A DNA stretch of 32,419 nucleotides from Pirellula sp. (lineage in GTDB: Bacteria; Planctomycetota; Planctomycetia; Pirellulales; Pirellulaceae): positions 1 to 32,419 of the forward strand of contig JALOQW010000003.1 in assembly GCA_025459275.1 (NCBI GenBank), given 5' to 3'. The notes under the pieces are model-generated. The model saw only the letters and a program-made list of their open reading frames with translations, made no database searches and was not told the DNA's origin. The position numbers were made by a program, and so were the translations under genes. Of the stretch, positions 16,471 to 25,116 are shown in pieces. Every line of letters begins with the position of its first letter. Position 1 is the first letter of the stretch.

Positions 16471-17679
16471 CTACTTCTTGCGTTTGAATTCTTGGGTCAG
16501 CTCAGGAACAGCAACTCCAAGCACTCCGCGTCCTTCTTTGAGACGGTACTCGACATCCTCGCGGATCGATTCGTTATCGAGATCCCAATAGCGTTTGATG
16601 TTCTCCTCCGACTTGGGCTCGAGGGAACGTACGACACGCATGCCTACCATGCGGGCTGGGTCGGTGGTGTACCACCATGGGCTCAATGGCACGTTGGGAT
16701 CGTAGTCCTTCCATTCTTCGTCAGCGGATCCCATCCGGGCTGCTGATCGCAATCGCTCAGGTGGATCTTGCCAGCCACCACCGCGAACACAACGCATCTC
16801 AGGGGAGTCGGGCCATACGATGGCTTCTTCCAAGTCCAGCTTCTTGCCGGCTCGATCGCCGTAGCCTTCGGAGGCATATTGATCGATGGTCCATTCCCAA
16901 ACGCTCCCGTGCATGTCATGCAAACCAAATGCGTTGGGAGCTTTGCTGCCTACTTTAGGAGCACCATCCGGTGCATTGTCGGCAAACGCAGCGTAGCGAT
17001 CGAGTTCGGCTGGATCGTCACCAAACGAGTAAGCCGTCTTCGAGCCTGCTCGTGCTGCATACTCCCATTCGGCTTCGCTAGGCAAGCGATATTGAAGCGA
17101 AGTGATGCCACTGAGCCATTTCGTGTACTGCTTGGCTGCGAATTGGGTCATGGTGACTGCAGGCTGGGCCGGGTTATCCCCGTGCTCGTACGTGTGACTC
17201 GGTTCGTAAAGAGGTGTTGGAACTGTCAATGCGTCCGCTTCGTCGATGTTTGTCACTTTGCGAATGCCTTGACGCGACAATCGCTTGTAAATGTCGTAGC
17301 ACTTCATGAAGGTCTTGTACTCGGCCCAGGTCACCTCGGTCTTGCCGACCCACATCGCGGGAATGGTTACCGTGAATTGGGGGCCTTCGTCTTCGCTCCG
17401 TTGAGCTTCGTCATCGGGAGAGCCCATGACCACCTCGCCTCCCGGAATGGGAATCATCTCAAAGGCGATGTCGCTCGAGTCGACCTTCTGAGTGTAGGGG
17501 ACCATGAACGTCCCATCAGGCAAGGCCACGAACGGACCCGACGCAGGCTGTGTCGTGCTGATCCCCAGCGGTAGAGTCGCGGCCTCCTGGCCCATGGTGA
17601 TTGGTGCCACCGCTGCTAGTAGACATCCCCACAAACCGCGTGAGAGTCCAGTTGCAAGCCAGTTTCGAAATTCGCTCAT
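16471..17679 (-). CDS. Secreted FGE-sulfatase/SUMF1-domain protein without the catalytic cysteines
   Basis: 402 residues. A signal peptide (GLWGCLLAAVAPITMGQ) precedes a formylglycine-generating-enzyme-like domain: FEMIPIPGGEVVMGS, KTEVTWAEYKTFM, YRLPSEAEWEYAARAG, GLHDMHGSVWEWTIDQY and RGGGWQDPPERLRSAAR. In true FGE the last segment holds paired catalytic Cys; here it has none after CVRGG, so sulfatase maturation is unlikely. Related domains occur in EgtB, PvdO and structural or binding proteins common in planctomycetes. A role in envelope protein binding or a different oxidation is possible. No sulfatase gene is nearby. It is divergent from apgM. Confidence 0.85.
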   Translation of the reverse strand: MSEFRNWLATGLSRGLWGCLLAAVAPITMGQEAATLPLGISTTQPASGPFVALPDGTFMVPYTQKVDSSDIAFEMIPIPGGEVVMGSPDDEAQRSEDEGPQFTVTIPAMWVGKTEVTWAEYKTFMKCYDIYKRLSRQGIRKVTNIDEADALTVPTPLYEPSHTYEHGDNPAQPAVTMTQFAAKQYTKWLSGITSLQYRLPSEAEWEYAARAGSKTAYSFGDDPAELDRYAAFADNAPDGAPKVGSKAPNAFGLHDMHGSVWEWTIDQYASEGYGDRAGKKLDLEEAIVWPDSPEMRCVRGGGWQDPPERLRSAARMGSADEEWKDYDPNVPLSPWWYTTDPARMVGMRVVRSLEPKSEENIKRYWDLDNESIREDVEYRLKEGRGVLGVAVPELTQEFKRKK

Positions 17680-17872
17680 CGTTGGTTAAGCCTTGCCGAG
17701 GTCAATCTTTCCTTCCGTCCATGCATCCAGGTTAACCCGAAGCCTTTCGTATGGCTAGGGTTGCTAACGGTTTGCAATTTCGCCTTGAGGTTTAATAGGG
17801 ATCTGCCAAACTTTCCGTCTCGATACCCCTTCATTTCAACAATGACTGTTTTCTGCGAAACGATTGAATTCT

Positions 17873-19078
17873 ATGGACATTCACAGCTTGACTCGAGAAC
17901 TGCAATTGGAGAACGGGAGCAAGATCGTCATGCTCGTCGCGGACGGGCTCGGCGGATTGCCTATGACACCCGGCGGAATGACCGAATTGGAGACAGCCCA
18001 AACCCCGAACTTGGATGCGTTGGCATGGCGTGGTGTGCAGGGGGCAAGCATCCCTGTGAAACCCGGAATCTCACCTGGAAGTGGTCCAGGGCATTTAGGC
18101 CTTTTTGGATACGATCCACTCAATTACAAGATCGGTCGCGGGGCATTGGAAGCGACAGGCATCGGATTTGAACTCCAAGAAGGGGACGTTGCCATCCGAT
18201 GCAATTTTTGCACGATCGACTCGGAAGGAAAAATCTCCGATCGACGAGCTGGACGCATCAGCAGCGAAGAGAGCGCGCCGCTGGCCATCTCGCTTCGCCA
18301 AGTCAAGATTCCGGGAGTGGAGATCTTTGTCGAGCCGGTCAAGGAGCATCGCTTCGTGGTCGTCTTCCGAGCACCAGGACTTGGCGGCAACGTCGCCGAT
18401 ACCGATCCTCAAATGACAGGAGTGCCTCCGCTAGCCGCCGTTGCCCAAGATGCGGCAAGCAAACGAACGGCCGAGATCGCCAACGAGTTTTTGTCGCAGG
18501 CCAAGAAGATCCTCGCGGGACATCCCAAAGCCAACTTCCATACGATGCGAGGCTTTGCCAACAAGCCATCGCTTCCTAGTTACCGGGAAGTGTACGGATT
18601 GCGAGCCGCCGCAATCGCTGTCTATCCCATGTACAAAGGACTGGCTCGATTGGTCGGAATGGACATCGTCGGCTCGGCCCAGACCCTTTCGGAACAAATC
18701 GATACACTGGAGAAGGCTTGGAACGACTACGACTTCTTCTTCATTCACTTTAAGTACACCGACAGCACCGGCGAAGATGGAAATTTCCAAGGCAAGGTTG
18801 CTCGCATCGAAGAGCTCGATTCCATCCTGCCACGCATCACGCAACTCAAGCCCGAGGTACTGATCGTGACCGGGGATCATAGCACCCCAAGTTACTTGAA
18901 GAGCCATTCATGGCACCCCGTTCCAACGCTGCTGGTTTCGGATTGCTGCCGACCAGATACGCACAAGTCTTTCAACGAGTCGACTTGCATCACCGGCGGA
19001 CTAGGGCACTTTGAGGCTCAGTACCTGATGCCTTTGGCCCTGTCCAATGCCGGACGGATGGGTAAGTACGGAGCGTAG
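17873..19078 (+). CDS. apgM: 2,3-bisphosphoglycerate-independent phosphoglycerate mutase, archaeal type
   Basis: 401 residues. The alkaline-phosphatase-superfamily start is MLVADGLGGLPM, with metal-ligand Asp. GISPGSGPGHLGLFGYDPL, GRGALEATGIGFEL and RCNFCT are characteristic of the ApgM family, and VTGDHSTPSYLKSHSWHP provides the C-terminal metal ligands. It interconverts 3- and 2-phosphoglycerate in glycolysis. ATG 17,873 is preferred; an in-frame TTG at 17,864 gives a slightly longer form. The stop is 4 bp from the convergent mscL stop, so the transcripts probably overlap. Confidence 0.94.
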   Translation: MDIHSLTRELQLENGSKIVMLVADGLGGLPMTPGGMTELETAQTPNLDALAWRGVQGASIPVKPGISPGSGPGHLGLFGYDPLNYKIGRGALEATGIGFELQEGDVAIRCNFCTIDSEGKISDRRAGRISSEESAPLAISLRQVKIPGVEIFVEPVKEHRFVVVFRAPGLGGNVADTDPQMTGVPPLAAVAQDAASKRTAEIANEFLSQAKKILAGHPKANFHTMRGFANKPSLPSYREVYGLRAAAIAVYPMYKGLARLVGMDIVGSAQTLSEQIDTLEKAWNDYDFFFIHFKYTDSTGEDGNFQGKVARIEELDSILPRITQLKPEVLIVTGDHSTPSYLKSHSWHPVPTLLVSDCCRPDTHKSFNESTCITGGLGHFEAQYLMPLALSNAGRMGKYGA

Positions 19079-19082
19079 TGCA

Positions 19083-19532
19083 CTAAGCTCGCTTCGAGTC
19101 CTTCAGCAGGTCCCGAATCTCGACCAGGAGCTCCTGGTCCATCGTCAGTTTCGGGGCGGCAGGGGCCGCTGCTTCTTGTTTCCTGCTGCGAAGGATCCAG
19201 CCGAGGAACTTTTTGATGAATAGGAAGAGGGCCAAAGCGACGATCAAGAAGTTCACCACTTCGCTTAGGAAAAGTCCATAGGGGATTTTGCTACCTCCGA
19301 TCTCCGCCACCCAATCTTGATATCCGTTGTCCCCAGGGAGAATCGCCCCAATCAATGGCATCAGAATGTGCTTGACCAGCGAGTCGACAATTTTTCCAAA
19401 GGCTGCACCGATGATGACCCCGACAGCCAGATCGATGACGTTCCCTTTGAGCGCAAACGCTTTGAACTCATCGAACCAGGTCAACGCTTTTCCGGATGCT
19501 ACCGACGCAGCTCCACGCAGATCCTTGGACAT
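19083..19532 (-). CDS. mscL: Large-conductance mechanosensitive channel MscL
   Basis: 149 residues. The conserved first segment [20 protein letters not shown] leads into TM1, and [16 protein letters not shown] is TM2, with the C-terminal helix [18 protein letters not shown]. The Ala/Pro-rich linker before that helix is ordinary. MscL opens on membrane tension to release solutes during hypo-osmotic shock. AGGAGG lies 9 nt before the ATG, one of the best ribosome-binding sites in the window. Family assignment is clear. Confidence 0.97.
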   Translation of the reverse strand: MSKDLRGAASVASGKALTWFDEFKAFALKGNVIDLAVGVIIGAAFGKIVDSLVKHILMPLIGAILPGDNGYQDWVAEIGGSKIPYGLFLSEVVNFLIVALALFLFIKKFLGWILRSRKQEAAAPAAPKLTMDQELLVEIRDLLKDSKRA

Positions 19533-19541
19533 AACTTAACG

Positions 19542-19547
19542 CCTCCT
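19542..19547 (-). promoter_or_regulatory. Strong Shine-Dalgarno of mscL
   Basis: AGGAGG on the minus strand, 9 nt before the mscL ATG at 19,532. It stands out because most genes here have no clear site. Confidence 0.7.
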
Positions 19548-19715
19548 GCAGATATGTTTCACGGATGTAACCGACTCGTGAGACTGAATTACGAAGAAAG
19601 TCGAGATTGCGCCAATCCCGATTCGTCGAACAGATAAAAACACCCTTGTTCAGGGCACCTAGATTACCTAATTCCTCTTGTGGCTGCGGTTCGGGCGTTC
19701 GTACATTTCCTCCCT

Positions 19716-20402
19716 ATGTTGACGCCACGAAAACGAAATCTCGCTCTTAGCCGTCGGATGGCCCCATATGGGATCTGCGTTGCCATGTTGCTGGCAACCA
19801 GTTTAGGGTGTGTTCGAAAGCGATTGACGTTTCGGACCAACCCTGCCGGGGCCATGGTTTATGTGGACAAACAGCCGATCGGCCTGACACCGGTTTCCAC
19901 CAACTTCACGTACTATGGGACGCGAAGTATTGAAATTGTGAAGGACGGCTACCGAACCGAGAAATTTCTTCGCAAGATCCATCCACCTTGGTACGAAGTC
20001 CCACCTCTCGATTTTGTTTCCGAGACCCTTTGGCCATTCGAGCATCGTGATGAGCGGATTATCGACGTGCAAATGAGTCCCGAGTTGCCAATTCCCAACG
20101 AAGCTCTGATCGCAAGTGGTGAGCAGTTGCGGCTCCAGGCCAGCCAAGGGATCGCGGTCACTCCTCCACCACCTGCAGCAGGCGGTTTGACTCCGATCCT
20201 GGTTCCGGCCAACCCCGAAGTCCTTCCCAACCCAGCCATGACCGTTCCACCACCGGGTATGCTCCCTGCCCCAACGAGCAGCGGCCCCAGTTGGACCCCA
20301 GGCTCCTGGTTGCAAGGAATCTTCTTCCCTAATGGCGAGCCGCTTAGTGTCCCCTCCACTCAAGTGATGCCCGGCGGCGGGTTCCGACCTCCCAGTGAAT
20401 AA
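19716..20402 (+). CDS. PEGA-domain lipoprotein
   Basis: 228 residues from ATG 19,716; a GTG at 19,680 would add 12 residues before the signal peptide. The signal ends in a lipobox (LLATSLGC). Next is a PEGA module (LTFRTNPAGAMVYVDKQPIG then IEIVKDGYRTEKF), a small beta domain found in surface proteins. The segment PPWYEVPPLDFVSETLWPFE and a Pro-rich C-terminus follow. PEGA domains are thought to bind or space cell-surface components. The end overlaps the start of the next lipoprotein gene by 8 nt, so the pair is probably cotranslated. Confidence 0.85.
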   Translation: MLTPRKRNLALSRRMAPYGICVAMLLATSLGCVRKRLTFRTNPAGAMVYVDKQPIGLTPVSTNFTYYGTRSIEIVKDGYRTEKFLRKIHPPWYEVPPLDFVSETLWPFEHRDERIIDVQMSPELPIPNEALIASGEQLRLQASQGIAVTPPPPAAGGLTPILVPANPEVLPNPAMTVPPPGMLPAPTSSGPSWTPGSWLQGIFFPNGEPLSVPSTQVMPGGGFRPPSE

Positions 20403-21273
20403 GCGCCTTGCCCTAGCGTGGATCCTTGTCATATCCAGTGGGTGCAACCCTTTGTCCCCGCGGCTGATTCCACCATCGAAACAAAACGTTGCACCGAAGT
20501 TGGCAGCGATGAATACAGAGCCTATCGAGAGAGGCTCCAATCGCCCGATATTGGATGCAGTGGGATGGGTCATTGGGATCCCGTCCAAGATTCTGTTATG
20601 GAATATCAACGTCGACAACCATCACATCACCGACGAGACCGAGGTTGCAATCCGAGAGTATCTGGCGGCCAACGAGCTTGGACATGTCAAAGTGCGGTTG
20701 AATCAATACCGGCCACTGGATGATTGGCGACGTTTGACCGCGAATGAGAGCGTCGCATGGCCTTGGCGGTACAGCTTCGGTGCCATCAGTGTTCTCGGAG
20801 AAACGCTCTTACCTGGCCGACTTCTCGGAGGGGATCACTTCAATCCGTACACGAACACGATTCATCTTTACAGTGACGTTCCAACCATCGCGTTGCATGA
20901 AGGGGCACATGCGAAGGATTTCGCACGTAGGGAGTATCCGGGAACTTACGCTGCCTTGTACGTTTTGCCGATTGTTCCGCTGTATCACGAATCGGTGGCG
21001 ACTTCCGATGTCATGGCGTATGTGGAAGCGATGGGGAGCGAGGAGTTGGCTCGCGAAGCCCACCACGTGTTGTATCCGGCTTACGGGACGTACGTCGGGG
21101 GGGCTCTAGGATTCGTTTTTCCTCCTGTTTCTGCCCCCCTTTATTACGGAAGCGTTTTGGGGGGGCATGTCGCAGGCCGCGTGAAATCGCGTAGAATCGC
21201 GAAGCTGCCGATGGACTCCGCCCCGACTTTGTCCACGCCGATTCTCTCCACACAGCCCCCAACCGACGATTAA
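20395..21273 (+). CDS. Putative lipoprotein with a zinc-protease-like HExxH motif
   Basis: 292 residues from GTG 20,395, which overlaps the PEGA stop. The short signal ends in VISSGC, a lipobox. The centre has TIALHEGAHAKDFARREYPG, where HEGAH fits the HExxH zinc-binding motif of zincins, and YHESVATSDVMAYVEAMG downstream offers acidic residues for a third ligand. A glycine-rich hydrophobic region (GGALGFVFPPVSAPLYYGSV) near the C-terminus may associate with membrane. I do not recognise a named family. A membrane-anchored peptidase is an inference from one motif; a structural zincin-like domain is the alternative. Confidence 0.7.
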   Translation: MNKRLALAWILVISSGCNPLSPRLIPPSKQNVAPKLAAMNTEPIERGSNRPILDAVGWVIGIPSKILLWNINVDNHHITDETEVAIREYLAANELGHVKVRLNQYRPLDDWRRLTANESVAWPWRYSFGAISVLGETLLPGRLLGGDHFNPYTNTIHLYSDVPTIALHEGAHAKDFARREYPGTYAALYVLPIVPLYHESVATSDVMAYVEAMGSEELAREAHHVLYPAYGTYVGGALGFVFPPVSAPLYYGSVLGGHVAGRVKSRRIAKLPMDSAPTLSTPILSTQPPTDD

Positions 21274-21277
21274 AACC

Positions 21278-21296
21278 ATCGATGGAACCCATCGAT
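21278..21296 (+). promoter_or_regulatory. Intercistronic hairpin just before the GNAT-like gene
   Basis: ATCGATGG-AAC-CCATCGAT is a perfect 8-bp stem with a 3-nt loop, ending 7 nt before the ATG at 21,304 and a few bases after the upstream stop. There is no T tract, so it is not a standard terminator. In mRNA it would sit over the ribosome-binding region. Confidence 0.5.
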
Positions 21297-21303
21297 TGAC
21301 ATC

Positions 21304-22437
21304 ATGGCGAATTATCAAGTCCGACCTGTCGAGTCCCGAAGCGATCAACGGGAATTCATGCAGCTGATATGGCGTCTCTACCGAGGGGACCCAAACTGGA
21401 TCCCTCCGATCCGCAGCCACCAAATGGAGCTGGTTGGCTTCAAACCCCACCCGTTTTACGACCATAACAGATGCCAAGCCATGCTCTGCAGCAAGGATGG
21501 CGAGGTGGTGGGGCGAATCGTTGCCCTGATCGATCGCGGTCATAACCTACGTTATCAAGAAGCCCGAGGCTTCTTCGGTTTCTTCGAATGCATTAACGAT
21601 CGAGAGGCCGCGCACGCCTTGTTCAGTGCCGCTTGCCAATACCTGAAGGCCGAAGGGATGACCGATGTTCGCGGTCCATGCAACCCATCATTAAATTACG
21701 AGTTGGGGACGCTGGTTGAGGGATTTGATACACCTCCAACTTTCCTGATGACCTACAACCCGCCGTATCACGATGAATTGATACGTAGTTTCGGATTTGA
21801 AAAAGTCCAGGATCTGTATTCCTATGTCGGGGATATCAGCATGCTGGACACGATGGATCCAAAGATCATGAAGATGATGGAGCAGGTCAAGGACCGATTC
21901 AATATCAAGGTCCGGCCAGCCAGTCGGAAGAATTTTGCGGCCGACGTCGAGTTGTTTCTCAATATCTACAACCGGGCGTTGCAAGGAACCTGGGGATTCG
22001 TCCCGATGTCCGCTGCGGAAACGCGATTCGTCGGGGCTTCGCTCAAGTACTTGATCGATCCTGAAATCACCAGTGTTATCGAAGTCGACGGGGAACCGGT
22101 GGGAGTGGGTTTAGGCCTGATAGACTACAACCCGATCATCAAAAAAATCGATGGACGCCTGTTCCCCTTCGGAGCGCTGCGCCTGATGTGGGAACGAAAG
22201 AAAATCAAACGCATCCGACTCATCAGCACGAATGTCGTACCGGAATGGCAACGATGGGGGCTGGGATTGGTCCTCCTTAACCGGATGCTTCCGGATTGTC
22301 TGGCTCGCGGGATTACCGAGGCCGAGTTCTCTTGGGTCTTGGAAAGCAACCATCTTTCGCGTGGTTCGTTGGAGCGAGCGGGAGTCCCTCGAACTAAGAC
22401 GCATCGGGTCTACGACCGCAACCTCTCCGATCTTTAA
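21304..22437 (+). CDS. GNAT-like N-acyltransferase family protein
   Basis: 377 residues. The N-terminal part (FMQLIWRLYRGDPNWIPPIR, MLCSKDGEVVGRIVALID, GFFGFFECINDREAAHALF) is typical of long GNAT-related proteins often annotated as N-acetyltransferases of unknown substrate. The C-terminal part (IEVDGEPVGVGLGLIDYNPI, STNVVPEWQRWGLGLVLLNR, SWVLESNHLSRGSLERAGV) resembles a second GNAT fold with an acetyl-CoA-loop-like Q/RxxGxG region. The substrate cannot be assigned. It follows the HExxH lipoprotein gene by 30 bp, so it could be in the same transcript. Confidence 0.8.
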   Translation: MANYQVRPVESRSDQREFMQLIWRLYRGDPNWIPPIRSHQMELVGFKPHPFYDHNRCQAMLCSKDGEVVGRIVALIDRGHNLRYQEARGFFGFFECINDREAAHALFSAACQYLKAEGMTDVRGPCNPSLNYELGTLVEGFDTPPTFLMTYNPPYHDELIRSFGFEKVQDLYSYVGDISMLDTMDPKIMKMMEQVKDRFNIKVRPASRKNFAADVELFLNIYNRALQGTWGFVPMSAAETRFVGASLKYLIDPEITSVIEVDGEPVGVGLGLIDYNPIIKKIDGRLFPFGALRLMWERKKIKRIRLISTNVVPEWQRWGLGLVLLNRMLPDCLARGITEAEFSWVLESNHLSRGSLERAGVPRTKTHRVYDRNLSDL

Positions 22438-22475
22438 TTTTCCCGGCTGGGCTCATACGAACGGAATGTCATTTG

Positions 22476-22484
22476 TGGTATACT
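22476..22484 (+). promoter_or_regulatory. Possible extended -10 promoter of glgC
   Basis: TGGTATACT fits the TGnTATAAT extended -10 pattern at 8 of its specified 8 less one (TATACT for TATAAT). It is about 160 bp before glgC. There is no good -35. The 205-bp gap it lies in otherwise holds only weak GGAG/CTCC pairing. Confidence 0.35.
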
Positions 22485-22642
22485 CGCGAAGGGCGATGTA
22501 AACGCTCTTAATATTCCTGCTGCGGCAAGGTATTCGCCGTCGATGTAGGAATCGGGTGAGATCGGGTTTTGGAGGGCCAAGTCTCCTTACGATGGGCAGT
22601 TAGTCCATCACGAAGAGATGTACTACGCGTTGGAGTAGCGTC

Positions 22643-23992
22643 ATGCGAGATGTACTGGCGGTGATTTTGGCAGGGGGCAAGGGGACTCGGCTGGAGCCCC
22701 TGACACGCGATCGCGCCAAACCTGCAGTCCCTTTTGGAGGCAGTTATCGCATTATCGATTTCGTGCTGTCTAACTGCCTCAACAGCGGCATTCGCAAGAT
22801 GCTGATGCTGACTCAGTACAAAGGCATGAGCCTCGATCGGCATGTGCATCTCGGGTGGAGCGATTTTTTTAGTCGCGAACTGGATGAGTTCATTGACATT
22901 CTCCCACCCCAGCAGCGGATCGATGAAAACTGGTATCAAGGGACGGCCGATGCCGTTTATCAGAACATCTATTCGATCGAACGGGACAAGCCAGAGTACA
23001 CGCTGATCCTGGCCGGGGATCACATTTACAAGATGAACTATGGAGTCATGGTCGATTTCCATCGCTCTGTGGGAGCAGACCTCACGATCGGCGCGTTGAG
23101 GGTCAAGCGGTCCGAAGCCACCGAGTTCGGCGTGATGCAGATTAACCAGGAATCACGCATTGTTGGGTTCCAGGAAAAGCCGCAAGACCCACAACCCATT
23201 CCGAACGACCCCGATTATGCATTGGCATCGATGGGCATCTACGTTTTCAACACACGGTTCCTGTTCGAGCAGTTGTGTGCGGACGCCAACGATCCGAAAA
23301 GCCACCACGACTTCGGCAAGAACATCATTCCTTCGAACATCCACCGATCGCGCGTGTTTGCGTTCCCGTTTCGGGACGAGAATAGGAAACGCGATGCCTA
23401 CTGGAGAGACGTCGGAACGCTCGATGCTTACTACGAAGCCAACATGGACCTTGTCAGTGTCGATCCGCTGCTGAATTTGTATGACTCCGCCTGGCCCATT
23501 CGAACCCATCAACCCAATCTTCCCCCTGCCAAATTCGTCTTCGGGGCTCAAGGGGATTCCGATCGAATGGGCGTTGCAATCGATTCGATCGTCTGTAGTG
23601 GAACAATCGTCAGTGGCGGTAGGGTTCAACACAGTGTTGTGGGCCCTCGTGTTCGAGTGAACTCCTACGCGCAGGTTTCAGATAGTATTTTGTTCGAGGG
23701 TGTGCAAGTCGGTCGCCATGCGAAAATCCGCCGGGCGATCATCGACAAGCATGTTCAGATTCCACCGGGATTCGAAATCGGCTATGACCTGGAACGCGAT
23801 CGCGCTCGTGGATTTACGGTTTCGCCTGGCGGGATCGTCACCATCGCCAAGACGGAAGATCTATCGATGATCCCTCCCTCGGATGGACTCACTTCCGTTT
23901 CATCCGATGGCTTGGTCCGCCAGCCCTATTACCATCGCTCTATCCCTGAAATGACGAGCGCAGACAACGCTCGAACTCGAGAAGCAACGTGA
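22643..23992 (+). CDS. glgC: Glucose-1-phosphate adenylyltransferase (ADP-glucose pyrophosphorylase)
   Basis: 449 residues. VILAGGKGTRLEPLTRDRAK is the nucleotide-binding and regulatory N-terminus. AVPFGGSYRIIDFVLSN, LILAGDHIYKMNYGVM and IVGFQEKP form the catalytic domain, and YWRDVGTLDAYYEANMDL is near the sugar-phosphate site. The C-terminal hexapeptide-repeat helix ends about residue 410, followed by ~40 extra residues (SMIPPSDG onward). It makes ADP-glucose for glycogen synthesis. GGAG lies 7 nt before the ATG. The stop overlaps the GGDEF gene by 4 nt (GTGA), so the two are translationally coupled. No glgA or glgB is in the window. Confidence 0.96.
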   Translation: MRDVLAVILAGGKGTRLEPLTRDRAKPAVPFGGSYRIIDFVLSNCLNSGIRKMLMLTQYKGMSLDRHVHLGWSDFFSRELDEFIDILPPQQRIDENWYQGTADAVYQNIYSIERDKPEYTLILAGDHIYKMNYGVMVDFHRSVGADLTIGALRVKRSEATEFGVMQINQESRIVGFQEKPQDPQPIPNDPDYALASMGIYVFNTRFLFEQLCADANDPKSHHDFGKNIIPSNIHRSRVFAFPFRDENRKRDAYWRDVGTLDAYYEANMDLVSVDPLLNLYDSAWPIRTHQPNLPPAKFVFGAQGDSDRMGVAIDSIVCSGTIVSGGRVQHSVVGPRVRVNSYAQVSDSILFEGVQVGRHAKIRRAIIDKHVQIPPGFEIGYDLERDRARGFTVSPGGIVTIAKTEDLSMIPPSDGLTSVSSDGLVRQPYYHRSIPEMTSADNARTREAT

Positions 23993-25062
23993 ACCAAGCC
24001 CAAGTCCTGTATCTGATGACCGGTCTACTGTTTGGTACGACGTTATTGGCTATCGGGATGACTCTGGGCTACTGGATGGCGAAACGAAATGGTAGTGGCC
24101 GGTCGCACGACGGCGAATCCGGCAAGTTCGATCCGCGCGAGTTTTTGTCGATGGTTCGATCGATCGCCGATTGGACAAGCGACATTGCCGTGGATGTTTC
24201 GAAGTATCAATCGCAAATGCACCAATTGGCGGAATTGGCGCGAGAGCATTCCGGCAAGAACGCTGATGAGCTTCGCCCAATCCTGGATCAGATTCTTGTG
24301 GCGAATACCCAATTGCAATCGAGACTCGAGGCCGCCGAACGCAAGCTCGAAGAGCAAACCGGACAGTTAGAAGGCTATTTGTCAGAGGCTCGCACCGATG
24401 CACTGACTGGCTTGCCCAATCGCCGTGCATTTGATCACTGCATGGACGAGTTGTACGCCAAACATCTGCGAACGCATCAACCCTTGTCTCTTGTATTGAT
24501 AGACGTCGATCACTTTAAAAAGATCAATGACACCTACGGGCATTCGTCAGGTGACATCGTGTTGAAAAGTGTGGCTGCACATCTTGCAGGGTTCGCGAAG
24601 GAATGCCATCTCGTGGCACGCTACGGCGGTGAGGAGTTCGGCCTCATCTTTGCCGCACCTCGCCAGCAAGCAGCTGCAGTTGCCGAGCGCATTCGGGCTG
24701 TCGTGTCAGCTAGCCCCGTCGAAGCCGAAGGGAAAACGATCCGTGTGACCCTGAGTGCCGGCGTCGCACAACTTGCGACCGGCGAGCGACTTGGGGAGTT
24801 GTTCCGCAACAGCGACCAAGCCTTGTACAGTGCCAAAGAAAGCGGCCGAAACCGTGTTGTCGTGTTGGAAGGACAAGCAACCTCTGCCCATGCAACTCCA
24901 GGTTTCATGAAAACCGAAACACCCACACATGTTCTGAACGCCAGCAAGCAGGTTCGGTCCGTCGCGCCCGAGCATTCCGAGGAACTTTCGGAAGCCGACC
25001 AGATCGAAAATCGCGTGCTCGCCCACTTGGATCGATTGGTCCACGAAGAATCGCACCGGTAG
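23989..25062 (+). CDS. Membrane-anchored GGDEF diguanylate cyclase
   Basis: 357 residues from GTG 23,989. One N-terminal transmembrane helix (YLMTGLLFGTTLLAIGMTLG) is followed by a coiled-coil-like region (LEAAERKLEEQTGQLEGYLS) and a GGDEF domain: DALTGLPNRRAFD, VLIDVDHFKKINDTYGHSSG and the active-site loop RYGGEEFGLIF. The signature is intact, so c-di-GMP synthesis is likely. At the inhibitory I-site the usual RxxD reads KECH, so product inhibition is probably absent. About 70 residues without a clear domain follow. It is coupled to glgC by overlap, which suggests joint control of glycogen precursor and second messenger; that link is inference. Confidence 0.92.
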   Translation: MNQAQVLYLMTGLLFGTTLLAIGMTLGYWMAKRNGSGRSHDGESGKFDPREFLSMVRSIADWTSDIAVDVSKYQSQMHQLAELAREHSGKNADELRPILDQILVANTQLQSRLEAAERKLEEQTGQLEGYLSEARTDALTGLPNRRAFDHCMDELYAKHLRTHQPLSLVLIDVDHFKKINDTYGHSSGDIVLKSVAAHLAGFAKECHLVARYGGEEFGLIFAAPRQQAAAVAERIRAVVSASPVEAEGKTIRVTLSAGVAQLATGERLGELFRNSDQALYSAKESGRNRVVVLEGQATSAHATPGFMKTETPTHVLNASKQVRSVAPEHSEELSEADQIENRVLAHLDRLVHEESHR

Positions 25063-25116
25063 CGAATCGGGAATAAGCCTTGCAGATCGCAGGCTTTGCG
25101 CTACCATACTGACGAG

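Noticed and set aside
16768-17574. 268-residue plus-strand frame
   Set aside because: It is the antisense shadow of the FGE-like gene, whose motifs and signal peptide are clear.
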